From JAUIAI01 sp049680625 (GTDB taxonomy: Bacteria > Pseudomonadota > Gammaproteobacteria > Burkholderiales > Burkholderiaceae_E): a stretch of 5,905 nucleotides of DNA. The first letter of the stretch is position 1, and every line of letters starts with the position of its first letter. The position numbers and the translations under genes were made by a program. The stretch spans positions 1 to 5,905 of the forward strand of contig JBAUID010000211.1 in NCBI GenBank assembly GCA_049680625.1, read 5' to 3'. Below are positions 1-5,177 of this stretch, in pieces. The notes beneath the pieces were generated by a model that worked only from the letters and a program-made list of their open reading frames with translations, was not told the origin of the DNA and did no database searches.

Positions 1-96
1 GCTCAGGGGCTTTTATTTCTTATTTCAGTTGTGTTGTTCTTTATCTATCGCCGATGGGTTGTCCGCAAACAACCCAAATGGAATCCGGATGACTGA
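1..96 (+). CDS. C-terminal end of a membrane protein (partial, 5' end outside window)
   Basis: Reading from base 1 in frame 1 gives 31 codons and a TGA stop at 94-96. The peptide begins AQGLLFLISVVLFFIYRR and continues with further basic residues, ending NPDD. This is a hydrophobic helix of about 15 residues followed by a cluster of R/K/W residues, the usual pattern of a last transmembrane segment with a positively charged cytoplasmic tail. It is the only sign of a plus-strand gene in the window and would be convergent with the OmpA-domain gene, whose stop lies 89 bases away. The family cannot be recognised from this fragment. The call rests on the open frame reaching the window edge and the membrane-like composition. 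Such a short open stretch could arise by chance, so confidence is moderate. Confidence 0.55.
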   Translation, partial: AQGLLFLISVVLFFIYRRWVVRKQPKWNPDD

Positions 97-185
97 CGTC
101 AATCACGACGAAATCGTGCGAACTGCCCTACAACACGAAAGGCCTAAACCATATCATTGACGTCTTGGCCGATTGGTGTCGAAAA
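97..185. other. Convergent intergenic region with a spaced inverted repeat
   Basis: This is the gap between the stop of the plus-strand fragment and the stop of the minus-strand OmpA-domain gene. A 9-base perfect inverted repeat starts at its left edge: GACGTCAAT at 95-103 and ATTGACGTC at 156-164. A small hairpin, CACGA/TCGTG, lies at 103-117. Neither is followed by a T-tract on either strand, so no convincing intrinsic terminator is seen, although a terminator for one or both genes would be expected here. Confidence 0.3.
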
Positions 186-827
186 TCAGCCGCTTACCCG
201 AAACTGAACACGACGGTTTTGGTCATCCCGTGGTGTGGTGCCGGGCAATGGTTCACTCGGCCCTTTACCGATCAGCTGTAACCGGGTTGGCTCAATGCCG
301 TAATGTTCAACCAGGACACGATAGACACCCATCGCCCGCTCCCAGGACAACACCATATTGCGACGATAGCTCCCGGTGGCGTCTGTATGACCTTCGATAA
401 CCAGGTTCACGTTGGTATCGGACCGCAAGACCTGGGCAACAGATTCAATAAAACCCAGAGAATCGTCTTCGATTCGGGCGCTACCGCGGGCAAAGTTAAT
501 TGGCATTCCGGCGGCAGGCCCGGCCGCCCCCGGAGTTACCGGCGCAGAGACCGGGGCCGCCGCACTGACAGCGGCCTGTGAGGCCTGCGGTACGTTCGCA
601 GGAATTTTTCCTTCAGACTTCCAGACAATGCCGCGAGTGAGACCGTTCGCGTCTGGCTTCGACGGGCTACCACCCAGTAACGCTTCGCGCAACTCGCCAG
701 CGGTTGGTGGTTTTTTGAAAAAAGTGACCTGGGCACTGGCCGGGCTCACCACTGCCGGCACCAGCGCAATAGCGATTGCAATAGGCGAAACCATTCGGCG
801 AATTAATTTAAATTGAACTGAACGCAT
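186..827 (-). CDS. OmpA-family exported protein with C-terminal peptidoglycan-binding domain
   Basis: The product is 213 residues. It starts with a basic n-region (MRSVQFKLIRR), then a hydrophobic stretch and a likely signal peptidase I site near SPASA-Q (about residue 32). Residues 33-75 hold a short conserved-looking segment (PPTAGELREALLG). Residues 76-107 are an Ala/Pro/Val-rich flexible linker. Residues 108-211 are an OmpA C-terminal domain, with GHTDATG around D149, the LSWERA helix with R164, and NRRV near the end. D149 and R164 match the spacing of the two residues that bind diaminopimelate in E. coli OmpA (D271, R286), so peptidoglycan binding is likely. There is no beta-barrel domain, so this is a soluble periplasmic or envelope anchor. 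GGAG lies 8 bases before the ATG. The gene sits 77 bases after the 331-residue repeat gene, so it may be the last gene of the operon or have its own promoter. Its anchoring role in this locus is inferred. Confidence 0.9.
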   Translation of the reverse strand: MRSVQFKLIRRMVSPIAIAIALVPAVVSPASAQVTFFKKPPTAGELREALLGGSPSKPDANGLTRGIVWKSEGKIPANVPQASQAAVSAAAPVSAPVTPGAAGPAAGMPINFARGSARIEDDSLGFIESVAQVLRSDTNVNLVIEGHTDATGSYRRNMVLSWERAMGVYRVLVEHYGIEPTRLQLIGKGPSEPLPGTTPRDDQNRRVQFRVSG

Positions 828-869
828 GCGACTTGCTCCGTAATAGTTGTACGACTTGTTTTCTTACTG

Positions 870-898
870 CATCTGTCTGTAGATTGTTGCCACAGATG
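870..898. other. Possible stem-loop between the repeat gene and the OmpA-domain gene
   Basis: CATCTGT at 870-876 and ACAGATG at 892-898 form a perfect 7-base inverted repeat with a 15-base loop. It starts 6 bases after the stop of the 331-residue repeat gene in the minus direction. The bases after the stem on the minus strand are not a T-run, so it is a poor intrinsic terminator. It may instead be an RNA processing or stabilising hairpin, or chance. Confidence 0.25.
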
Positions 899-904
899 TA
901 ACAA

Positions 905-1900
905 TCAGCGATTGCCGATGCGAACCGCACCACTTTGTAACTGAATAACTGCAGGAATATGAATGTTTGTCGTTCCGCCACTCGAGTTGTTACCGATTTC
1001 TACCGTCGAGTTATTAAAAACACCACCTTGGGCCTGGGTAACCGTGCCGATATTTACATTGGTACGCCCGCCATTGGCGGCCTCACCAATACGCATTTTC
1101 TGACGATTCAACGCACCGGCCTGCACCTGGGTCGCGGCACCGATATTCACGTTGCTGCGCCCGCCATTTTTTGCATTGCCAATTTTCATCGACTGAGTAT
1201 TTAATGCACCCGCCTGAACCTGGGTAGCAGCACCAATATTGACGTTGGACTTTCCGCCGGTGGTGGCATTTCCAATCGCCATGTTCTGGTTATTAAGCGC
1301 ACCAGCTTGTACCTGGGTAGCAGCGCCGATATTCACGTTGGACTTGCCACCTTTGCTGGCATTACCGATTTTCATGGTCTGATTTTGCACTGCTCCGCCT
1401 TGTACCTGGGTAGCGGCACCAATATTTACCCGACTGCGGCCTGATTTGTCAGCATTGCCAACTTCCATCACTTGTCGATTCAAAGCGCCACCCTGGATCT
1501 GAGTAGCCGCGCCAACATTGGTATTACTCTGTGCGCCCTTACTAGCGTTGCCAAGTTTCATCGACTGGGTCTGCAAAGCGCCACCCTGGATCTGGGTCAC
1601 CGCACCAACGTTGGTGTTGCTTTTGCCACCCCGGCTGGCATTTCCAATGCGCGCTTTCTGATCGTTGAGCGCTCCGCCCTGAATCTGATTTACCGTGCCC
1701 AGGTTAACCGTGCTCCGACCGCCACGAGTGACATCACCTATATTGGCTTTTTGCTTACTTAAAACCCCTTTTTGTGTCTGACTGCCCGAGCCCAGGTTTA
1801 CCGTCGCCGACTGGGCACTGACGGCGCCCGAACCAAGCATTAGTCCGGCCGCGGCTAAGGCGACAAGAACAGGGCTCAGAGAGATTCGTGATGATTTCAT
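905..1900 (-). CDS. Secreted curlin-like repeat protein with 31-residue repeats (probable fibre subunit)
   Basis: The product is 331 residues. The ATG at 1898-1900 is preceded by GGAGG with 5 bases of spacing, which fixes the start although the frame stays open upstream. Residues 1-29 are a clear Sec signal peptide (cleavage near AVSA-Q). The rest is nine complete 31-residue repeats (residues 33-311) and a 20-residue remnant. The consensus of a unit is roughly N-V-N-I-G-A-A-T-Q-V-Q-x-G-A-L-N-x-Q-x-M-x-I-G-N-A-x-x-G-G-K-S. The mature protein has no Cys, Trp or Tyr and a single Phe. The regular Gln/Asn/Gly ladder with alternating small hydrophobics resembles the stacked strand-turn-strand units of curlin (CsgA/CsgB), but the unit is longer than curlin's 19-23 residues. 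It follows a CsgG-like gene in the same operon, so secretion through that channel is likely. Amyloid or fibre formation is inferred; a non-amyloid beta-solenoid adhesin is the main alternative. Confidence 0.88.
   Translation of the reverse strand: MKSSRISLSPVLVALAAAGLMLGSGAVSAQSATVNLGSGSQTQKGVLSKQKANIGDVTRGGRSTVNLGTVNQIQGGALNDQKARIGNASRGGKSNTNVGAVTQIQGGALQTQSMKLGNASKGAQSNTNVGAATQIQGGALNRQVMEVGNADKSGRSRVNIGAATQVQGGAVQNQTMKIGNASKGGKSNVNIGAATQVQAGALNNQNMAIGNATTGGKSNVNIGAATQVQAGALNTQSMKIGNAKNGGRSNVNIGAATQVQAGALNRQKMRIGEAANGGRTNVNIGTVTQAQGGVFNNSTVEIGNNSSGGTTNIHIPAVIQLQSGAVRIGNR
968..1804 (-). repeat. Nine tandem 93-base coding repeats (31 residues each)
   Basis: The nine in-frame units fill 837 bases exactly with no indels between units. 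Units 5-8 (1061-1432) are the most alike, each starting with V-N-I-G-A-A-T-Q-V-Q after a first residue of N or R. Units 1-4 and 9 are more diverged. This pattern suits internal expansion in the middle of the array. Confidence 0.9.
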
Positions 1901-1905
1901 TTCAG

Positions 1906-1910
1906 CCTCC
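1906..1910 (-). promoter_or_regulatory. Strong ribosome binding site that sets the start of the 31-residue-repeat protein
   Basis: GGAGG on the minus strand is 5 bases before the ATG at 1900. It decides between this start, which is followed by a typical signal peptide, and upstream in-frame starts inside the DUF2807 gene. Confidence 0.85.
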
Positions 1911-1925
1911 GTGGCTGGTTGGCGC

Positions 1926-2636
1926 TTATCGTTGATCAAGACTGGCTGCCTCACCAATCTTCTTCTTAACGACCGGATCGCCGATGTATTCGACGGACCC
2001 GGCCCCTTTAATTGTGACATCGAGCTGATCTGACACCCTGACCACGGCATCTGCCGCCCCACTAACTTTCAGGACGGCTGATTGTCCGGTCAGGTTTTCG
2101 GCATCGTAGGATGCCGAGTCGCTCAGTTTGACCTGCTGGCTGGCAACCTGGCCAGCCAATGTCATTGAACTGCTCCCACTTAAGTCGCTCATGAGGACCC
2201 GAAGGTTCACGTCATTGAGCTGAATATCCGCGGAATCGGCGCCTCGAACGATGAAATTGTCCGCGTGCAGCTTGTCAATCTGCAGACTGACAGCCCCATG
2301 CCCGTTTACCGCTTTCAAACTCGGCGTCATGACCACAATGTTCACCGCTTGCTGGGTGGAATAACCTTTTGTACTGCGAATCTGTAGTTCGCCGTCAGCC
2401 ACCGACACTGCCAGGCTGTCGAGTACCTGTTTTTCAGCGCTCAGCCTAACTTCGCTCTTGCTTCCTAAAACAACATTGACTTGGGCTGGGATCCCGACAG
2501 ACAAGCGATCAAACGAACCGGGCTGCCGGACGTCGTCTATCGATGTGGCCGTTAGACTGGTCGGCAGGCAAGCCAGCAGACCTACTCCGGCAATTTGCCG
2601 GGCCGCAATTCGTCTGCTTTGTCCTTTGCGATTCAT
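1926..2636 (-). CDS. Exported DUF2807-type (auto-transporter adhesin head GIN domain-like) protein
   Basis: The product is 236 residues from the ATG at 2636, with a weak GAGAG ribosome binding site. The basic N-terminus (MNRKGQSRRIAARQ) is followed by a short hydrophobic stretch ending L-L-A-C at residue 23. This could be a lipobox; otherwise a signal peptidase I site lies near LTATS. The body opens with FDRLSVGIPAQVNVVLG, then DGELQIRS, VMTPSLKAVNGHGAV, repeated short strands carrying (G/S)-(A/S)-x-S turns (SDLSGSSSM, LSDSASYDAENL, VSGAADAVV), and VTIKGAGSVEYIGDP near the end. That series of beta-strands with sGsG-like turns and the closing G-x-G-S-V-x-Y-x-G-x-P is characteristic of DUF2807 (PF10988). 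The molecular function of that family is not established. The gene is 19 bases after the 113-residue protein and 25 bases before the repeat protein, so it is co-transcribed. A role at the cell surface or as a fibre accessory is inferred. Confidence 0.85.
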   Translation of the reverse strand: MNRKGQSRRIAARQIAGVGLLACLPTSLTATSIDDVRQPGSFDRLSVGIPAQVNVVLGSKSEVRLSAEKQVLDSLAVSVADGELQIRSTKGYSTQQAVNIVVMTPSLKAVNGHGAVSLQIDKLHADNFIVRGADSADIQLNDVNLRVLMSDLSGSSSMTLAGQVASQQVKLSDSASYDAENLTGQSAVLKVSGAADAVVRVSDQLDVTIKGAGSVEYIGDPVVKKKIGEAASLDQR

Positions 2637-2655
2637 TTCGTCTCTCACCGGAGAA

Positions 2656-2994
2656 CTAGCGGGCCTGGTCAAGAATACACATGCCGTGCTTCAAGTCCAG
2701 TACCTGCAACGATTTGCTTTCTGACGTCTTGAGTCGAGTTGCCCCAGGCAGCTTGTTCTTTCCAAGATCGATACCCCGGGTTTCGTAGATAAGCCGTCCT
2801 TCCTGCCAGCACTTAAACACGTCGGTGCTGTCTGCAATCTTGTCGGGCACCCGAGCCATGGTTTCAACCTTGGTATGAGTGGTTTTTCCGTTCGGCGCTG
2901 TTTTATCCATCCCACCAACAGCCCATGGTGTTGTGAAAACAGCTGCGACGAAAACTGCGGTCGCCGCCAGGGCGGGTTTACTGAACCTGGACAT
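2656..2994 (-). CDS. Small exported protein with two cysteines, unknown function
   Basis: The product is 112-113 residues. Two adjacent ATGs (2997 and 2994) are possible. AGGAG at 3001-3005 is only 3 bases from the first but 6 from the second, so the second is preferred. Residues up to about 28 form a signal peptide (n-region SRFSK, then Ala/Val/Phe-rich). The mature part contains VFKCWQEGRLIYE in the middle and VLDLKHGMCIL at the C-terminus, so the two cysteines (residues 63 and 107, counted from the first ATG) could form a disulfide in the periplasm. The start overlaps the end of the csgG-like gene by 17 bases, which suggests translational coupling and equal expression. I do not recognise the family with certainty. 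Its size, export and position next to a CsgG-like gene make it a candidate for an accessory role like that of CsgE or CsgF, but no sequence match to either is visible. Confidence 0.8.
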   Translation of the reverse strand: MSRFSKPALAATAVFVAAVFTTPWAVGGMDKTAPNGKTTHTKVETMARVPDKIADSTDVFKCWQEGRLIYETRGIDLGKNKLPGATRLKTSESKSLQVLDLKHGMCILDQAR

Positions 2995-4585
2995 CATAGA
3001 CTCCTACGCCTACGCCAACCCCGGGGCCGGCTTTCTGGCGAAATGCTGAATGAATTTCCTCGGTACTCTTGGCAACGGCGAGCGTTTTCAACGGTTCTGT
3101 ACCAACGGGTTGCTTTGCTGCGAAACAAGCGATCGATTCCTGCGCGCCGGTCGGGCTGGCAATGAACCGGAAAGGTAAGCTCCCTGGAAACTTGAGGCGG
3201 GTTCCCGCTGCCACGGCCGGGTTGGTTTGCACCGGATTTGGAAAAAACTGATTGACCCGGCCCCGCTCGTCAAGCAAATAGCAGTAAAGGTAAGCATCCT
3301 GATCAATCGCGACATCAATCGCAAAAGGCTGACCCCGGGTGTGGACAGTGTTTTTACCCTGCATACCGCCGATGTAAACAAACGGCACTTGCTGGGTAGA
3401 TGCTGAACCGGCGATATTGTCAGTTGCCTGTGGTGTACCGGCGGGTGCAGCCGTCGGTGCAACGGTAAGGCCAACATCACCACCCTGGCGAATGGCCAGC
3501 GCTTTTTGCTGCACGGCAGCGTGATCAGTCTTGAGGTAGCTCTTGAAAAACTCAAAATCCAGGGTTGGGCTTGGTTCACGCCCCATGGCTTGCTGATAAA
3601 CAGCGATTGCCTGCAGCAAACCATCGTCAACCTCGCCAGTCACATCACCTTCATACAGGCCGCGGGCGCGCATCTGTTGCTGGAAATAGGCAACCAGAGA
3701 AATGGGTTCAGCCGCGAGCGTCTCCCACCAGTCAGTCAGCTCAGTCAGGACCAACGGTTCTTCATCGGTCGCGCCAAGGCAGGTCCAGTAAGGAATTTTG
3801 GTCAGTTTGCCAAACAACTCGATGATGGCCAACTCGGACAAGGTGCGCAACGCCTGGGCAGTGCCTTCACTTTTGCTCATGGTGAAGCTGAAGTTCAAAC
3901 CAAATTTACGCGTATTGACTTCTCCGTCGGTACCAGAACCCTGCTTCAGCACAAGCACGGAGTTTTTCGACACGACACCTGGAATCAAAACAAGTTCGTT
4001 AGTGTCAATCATGCTCAGGTCAAGGGCGAGCACCGACCCACTGCCTTGCTTGGCCACCCCGGCAGAGACAGCGCCAATACCAATACCCGCATCCCCTTGC
4101 TTACGGACAAGGGACTCATCGAACTGTGAAATGGACCCACGAATGGTGAAGTCCGGGGTGTTATCAATTACTTTGTCACGGGTGCCAAAACCAACCACCG
4201 CACCCAGGGTCTGGTCGGTGATGCTGAAGGCCACCAGTCGAATGCCCCGGCTGCGTCGGCTCATTTGAGACACAGCCGAGATAATCATATCTTTGGCCCC
4301 AGCTCGCACCTTACTTGTGCTGTCCGGAATGTCTTCGATCAGAACGCCAATATCACGAACACCGTAAGTCATAAACATGATGTCCATGCAACGCAGGGCC
4401 GAAGCAAAACTGGTCACGGTTCGGGTCGGCGCTTGTTTCGGACCAAGCTTTTGCTCTTCAACCCGTTTAACAACATCTTGATCATAATCGGTCACGGTGG
4501 CACAAGCGCCGAGCGCCAGCGCAACAGCGCCAGCACATGCAAGCTTGATGAATCGACCGGGGCCTTCGGTGCTCTTGGTTTTCAT
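2978..4585 (-). CDS. CsgG-family outer-membrane lipoprotein with added C-terminal peptidoglycan-binding-like and DUF4384-like regions
   Basis: The product is 535 residues. The signal peptide ends in lipobox L-G-A-C (C28), so it is a lipoprotein. Residues about 70-265 match the CsgG/HfaB family: DIGVLIEDIPDSTSKV, the helix of MIISAVSQMSRRSRGIRLV, FTIRGSISQFDESLV, a Gly-rich stretch, LALDLSMIDTNELVLIPGVVSKNSVLVL, and the closing helix LSELAIIELFGKL. CsgG forms the nonameric outer-membrane channel that exports curli subunits. Unlike E. coli CsgG (about 277 residues), this protein goes on with a peptidoglycan-binding_1-like helical segment (about 295-350), a Thr/Ala/Pro/Gly linker (about 368-398), and a DUF4384-like domain (about 415-490, with QPFAIDVAIDQDAYLYCYLLDE in pieces and VNQFFPNP). 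The tail is a Gly-Val alternation (522-529). The gene lies 27 bases after the 110-residue gene and overlaps the next start. Channel function is inferred from the family. The DUF4384-like and peptidoglycan-binding calls are motif-based and less certain than the CsgG call. Confidence 0.88.
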   Translation of the reverse strand: MKTKSTEGPGRFIKLACAGAVALALGACATVTDYDQDVVKRVEEQKLGPKQAPTRTVTSFASALRCMDIMFMTYGVRDIGVLIEDIPDSTSKVRAGAKDMIISAVSQMSRRSRGIRLVAFSITDQTLGAVVGFGTRDKVIDNTPDFTIRGSISQFDESLVRKQGDAGIGIGAVSAGVAKQGSGSVLALDLSMIDTNELVLIPGVVSKNSVLVLKQGSGTDGEVNTRKFGLNFSFTMSKSEGTAQALRTLSELAIIELFGKLTKIPYWTCLGATDEEPLVLTELTDWWETLAAEPISLVAYFQQQMRARGLYEGDVTGEVDDGLLQAIAVYQQAMGREPSPTLDFEFFKSYLKTDHAAVQQKALAIRQGGDVGLTVAPTAAPAGTPQATDNIAGSASTQQVPFVYIGGMQGKNTVHTRGQPFAIDVAIDQDAYLYCYLLDERGRVNQFFPNPVQTNPAVAAGTRLKFPGSLPFRFIASPTGAQESIACFAAKQPVGTEPLKTLAVAKSTEEIHSAFRQKAGPGVGVGVGVYDVQVQ

Positions 4586-4612
4586 GATTGTCTCTGTTTC
4601 CTAGCCGGGCTA

Positions 4613-4945
4613 TTAGCGGCACTTCGCCGCGTTAATCACGGGCCCAGTCACTACAATAGTAGTGTTACGCGGATTGATTCTCGAACGGGCAGATTTGTCG
4701 TTGTCGTTGTTAGCAATATTGACCGCTCCGCAGTCGTCAGTACTGTTGAAGCGACCGGCAGAATTTGAGCTGCGGGGCGACCGCTGTTTGATTTTCTGAC
4801 GTGCTACCTGGGCTTGTAGCTTTGGCTCAAGATCGGAAACCTCCGAGCTTGCTGCTCGCGCATCGGAGAAAATTGAGTTGCCGCTAACAAGGGCAACGAA
4901 AGCCAGGGCAACCAGACTGGTGCCGATTCGGATACTTGCTCTCAT
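4613..4945 (-). CDS. Small exported protein with two cysteines, first gene of the CsgG operon, unknown function
   Basis: The product is 110 residues with a good AGGAG ribosome binding site 6 bases before the ATG. The signal peptide (MRASIRIG, then a Leu/Val/Ala core) probably ends near SDARA-A at residue 31. A Gln/Lys/Arg-rich polar stretch follows (about 38-60). The C-terminal 40 residues hold DDCGAVNIANN, an Arg/Asn-rich loop, NTTIVVTGPVINAA and a last KCR. C72 and C109 frame the segment and could form a disulfide around a small beta-structure. The V-N-I-x-N and V-I-N elements resemble the strand motifs in the two repeat proteins, but the resemblance is too short to prove homology. It is the first gene downstream of the inverted-repeat-rich intergenic region. 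An accessory or chaperone-like role in export is inferred from position only. Confidence 0.8.
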   Translation of the reverse strand: MRASIRIGTSLVALAFVALVSGNSIFSDARAASSEVSDLEPKLQAQVARQKIKQRSPRSSNSAGRFNSTDDCGAVNIANNDNDKSARSRINPRNTTIVVTGPVINAAKCR

Positions 4946-4978
4946 TTAGAACTCCTGGAAGGTTGCTGTTAATTTTCT

Positions 4979-5005
4979 GTTGGTTGACATCAGTCGTTAG
5001 CCAAC
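4979..5005. promoter_or_regulatory. Imperfect inverted repeat, 10-base arms
   Basis: GTTGGTTGAC (4979-4988) and GTTAGCCAAC (4996-5005) pair at 8 of 10 positions across a 7-base centre. If the operon is transcribed from the weak promoter proposed above, this would fall near the start of the 5' leader and could fold as a hairpin. It could equally be an operator. Confidence 0.35.
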
Positions 5006-5021
5006 TCTAAATTACTCGGGT

Positions 5022-5034
5022 ACTAATGATTAGT
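5022..5034. promoter_or_regulatory. 13-base perfect palindrome, candidate operator
   Basis: ACTAAT-G-ATTAGT is a perfect palindrome with 6-base arms around one central base, about 80-90 bases upstream of the 110-residue gene. Its size and AT-rich arms fit a binding site for a dimeric regulator. No specific regulator can be named. Confidence 0.4.
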
Positions 5035-5070
5035 CGAATCTTGCTGAACAAAGGTTCTATCTGCGAGATT

Positions 5071-5088
5071 CTAAATTTTCCGATTTAG
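5071..5088. promoter_or_regulatory. Inverted repeat with 6-base arms
   Basis: CTAAAT (5071-5076) and ATTTAG (5083-5088) are perfect arms around a 6-base centre, so the arm centres lie about one helical turn apart. This is a possible operator; short AT-rich repeats also occur by chance. Confidence 0.3.
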
Positions 5089-5102
5089 TCTTCGTCTATT
5101 TT

Positions 5103-5116
5103 CATTACAAGTAATG
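5103..5116. promoter_or_regulatory. 14-base palindrome with 2-base centre, candidate operator
   Basis: CATTAC-AA-GTAATG has perfect 6-base arms and lies just downstream of the stem-loop that follows the 32-residue-repeat gene. It may be a regulator site for the CsgG operon promoter. Confidence 0.35.
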
Positions 5117-5120
5117 CAAA

Positions 5121-5158
5121 CGAGAAAGCCGCGGGAGGGTAAACAACCCGACCGCGGC
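5121..5158 (-). terminator. GC-rich stem-loop after the 32-residue-repeat gene: terminator or attenuator
   Basis: On the minus strand a 7-base GC stem (GCCGCGG with CCGCGGC, 5152-5158 and 5128-5134) continues after a tandem mismatch as 4 more pairs (5146-5149 with 5137-5140), closing a 5-base loop. It starts about 20 bases after the TAA of the repeat gene. The following bases are TTTCTCGTTTGC, a broken T-tract, so termination may be incomplete. That would give high expression of the repeat gene with some read-through into the CsgG operon. Confidence 0.65.
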
Positions 5159-5177
5159 CTGCCTGAACTGTAGCGAT

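Larger units (their letters stand above)
4946..5120 (-). promoter_or_regulatory. Intergenic control region of the CsgG operon, rich in inverted repeats
   Basis: This AT-rich stretch holds no gene and must carry the operon promoter unless the upstream terminator is leaky. Four short inverted repeats lie in it (listed separately). One weak sigma70-like pair on the minus strand is TCGACT (5032-5037) and TAATTT (5009-5014), with 17 bases between. Matches to consensus are only partial, and the 13-base palindrome at 5022-5034 falls largely within this spacer. A direct repeat TCTAAATT occurs at 5006-5013 and 5070-5077. The promoter position is tentative. Confidence 0.4.

Noticed and set aside
412..816. 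134-codon plus-strand frame opposite the OmpA-domain gene
   Set aside because: It is antisense to a gene with a clear conserved domain and signal peptide. Its translation shows no domain, and the frame is open because of the Ala/Pro-rich linker on the other strand.
968..1804. CRISPR-like regular repeats
   Set aside because: The period is 93 bases with no unique spacers, the units are in-frame codons, and conservation is at protein level.
1901..2062. Upstream extension of the 331-residue repeat protein by 54 codons
   Set aside because: It lies inside the DUF2807 gene in another frame. The GGAGG site and signal peptide both point to the start at 1900.
2637..2672. TTG start 12 codons upstream for the DUF2807 protein
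   Set aside because: It overlaps the end of the preceding gene, and the ATG at 2636 is followed directly by a basic, then hydrophobic, export signal.
3088..3630. 180-codon minus-strand frame inside the CsgG-like gene
   Set aside because: It is a shifted frame within the DUF4384-like and linker region; the in-frame CsgG product runs through without interruption.
3506..4268. Overlapping plus-strand frames opposite the CsgG-like gene
   Set aside because: They are antisense to a recognised family, with mixed composition and no motif or ribosome binding site that would support them.
4265..4768. 167-codon plus-strand frame spanning the gap between the 110-residue gene and the CsgG-like gene
   Set aside because: It covers parts of two well-supported minus-strand genes and their junction, and the translation looks random.
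4946..5120. Sigma54-type or other strong promoter upstream of the 110-residue gene
   Set aside because: No GG/GC pair with the right spacing was found, and the sigma70-like pairs match only partly. Only a tentative pair is mentioned.
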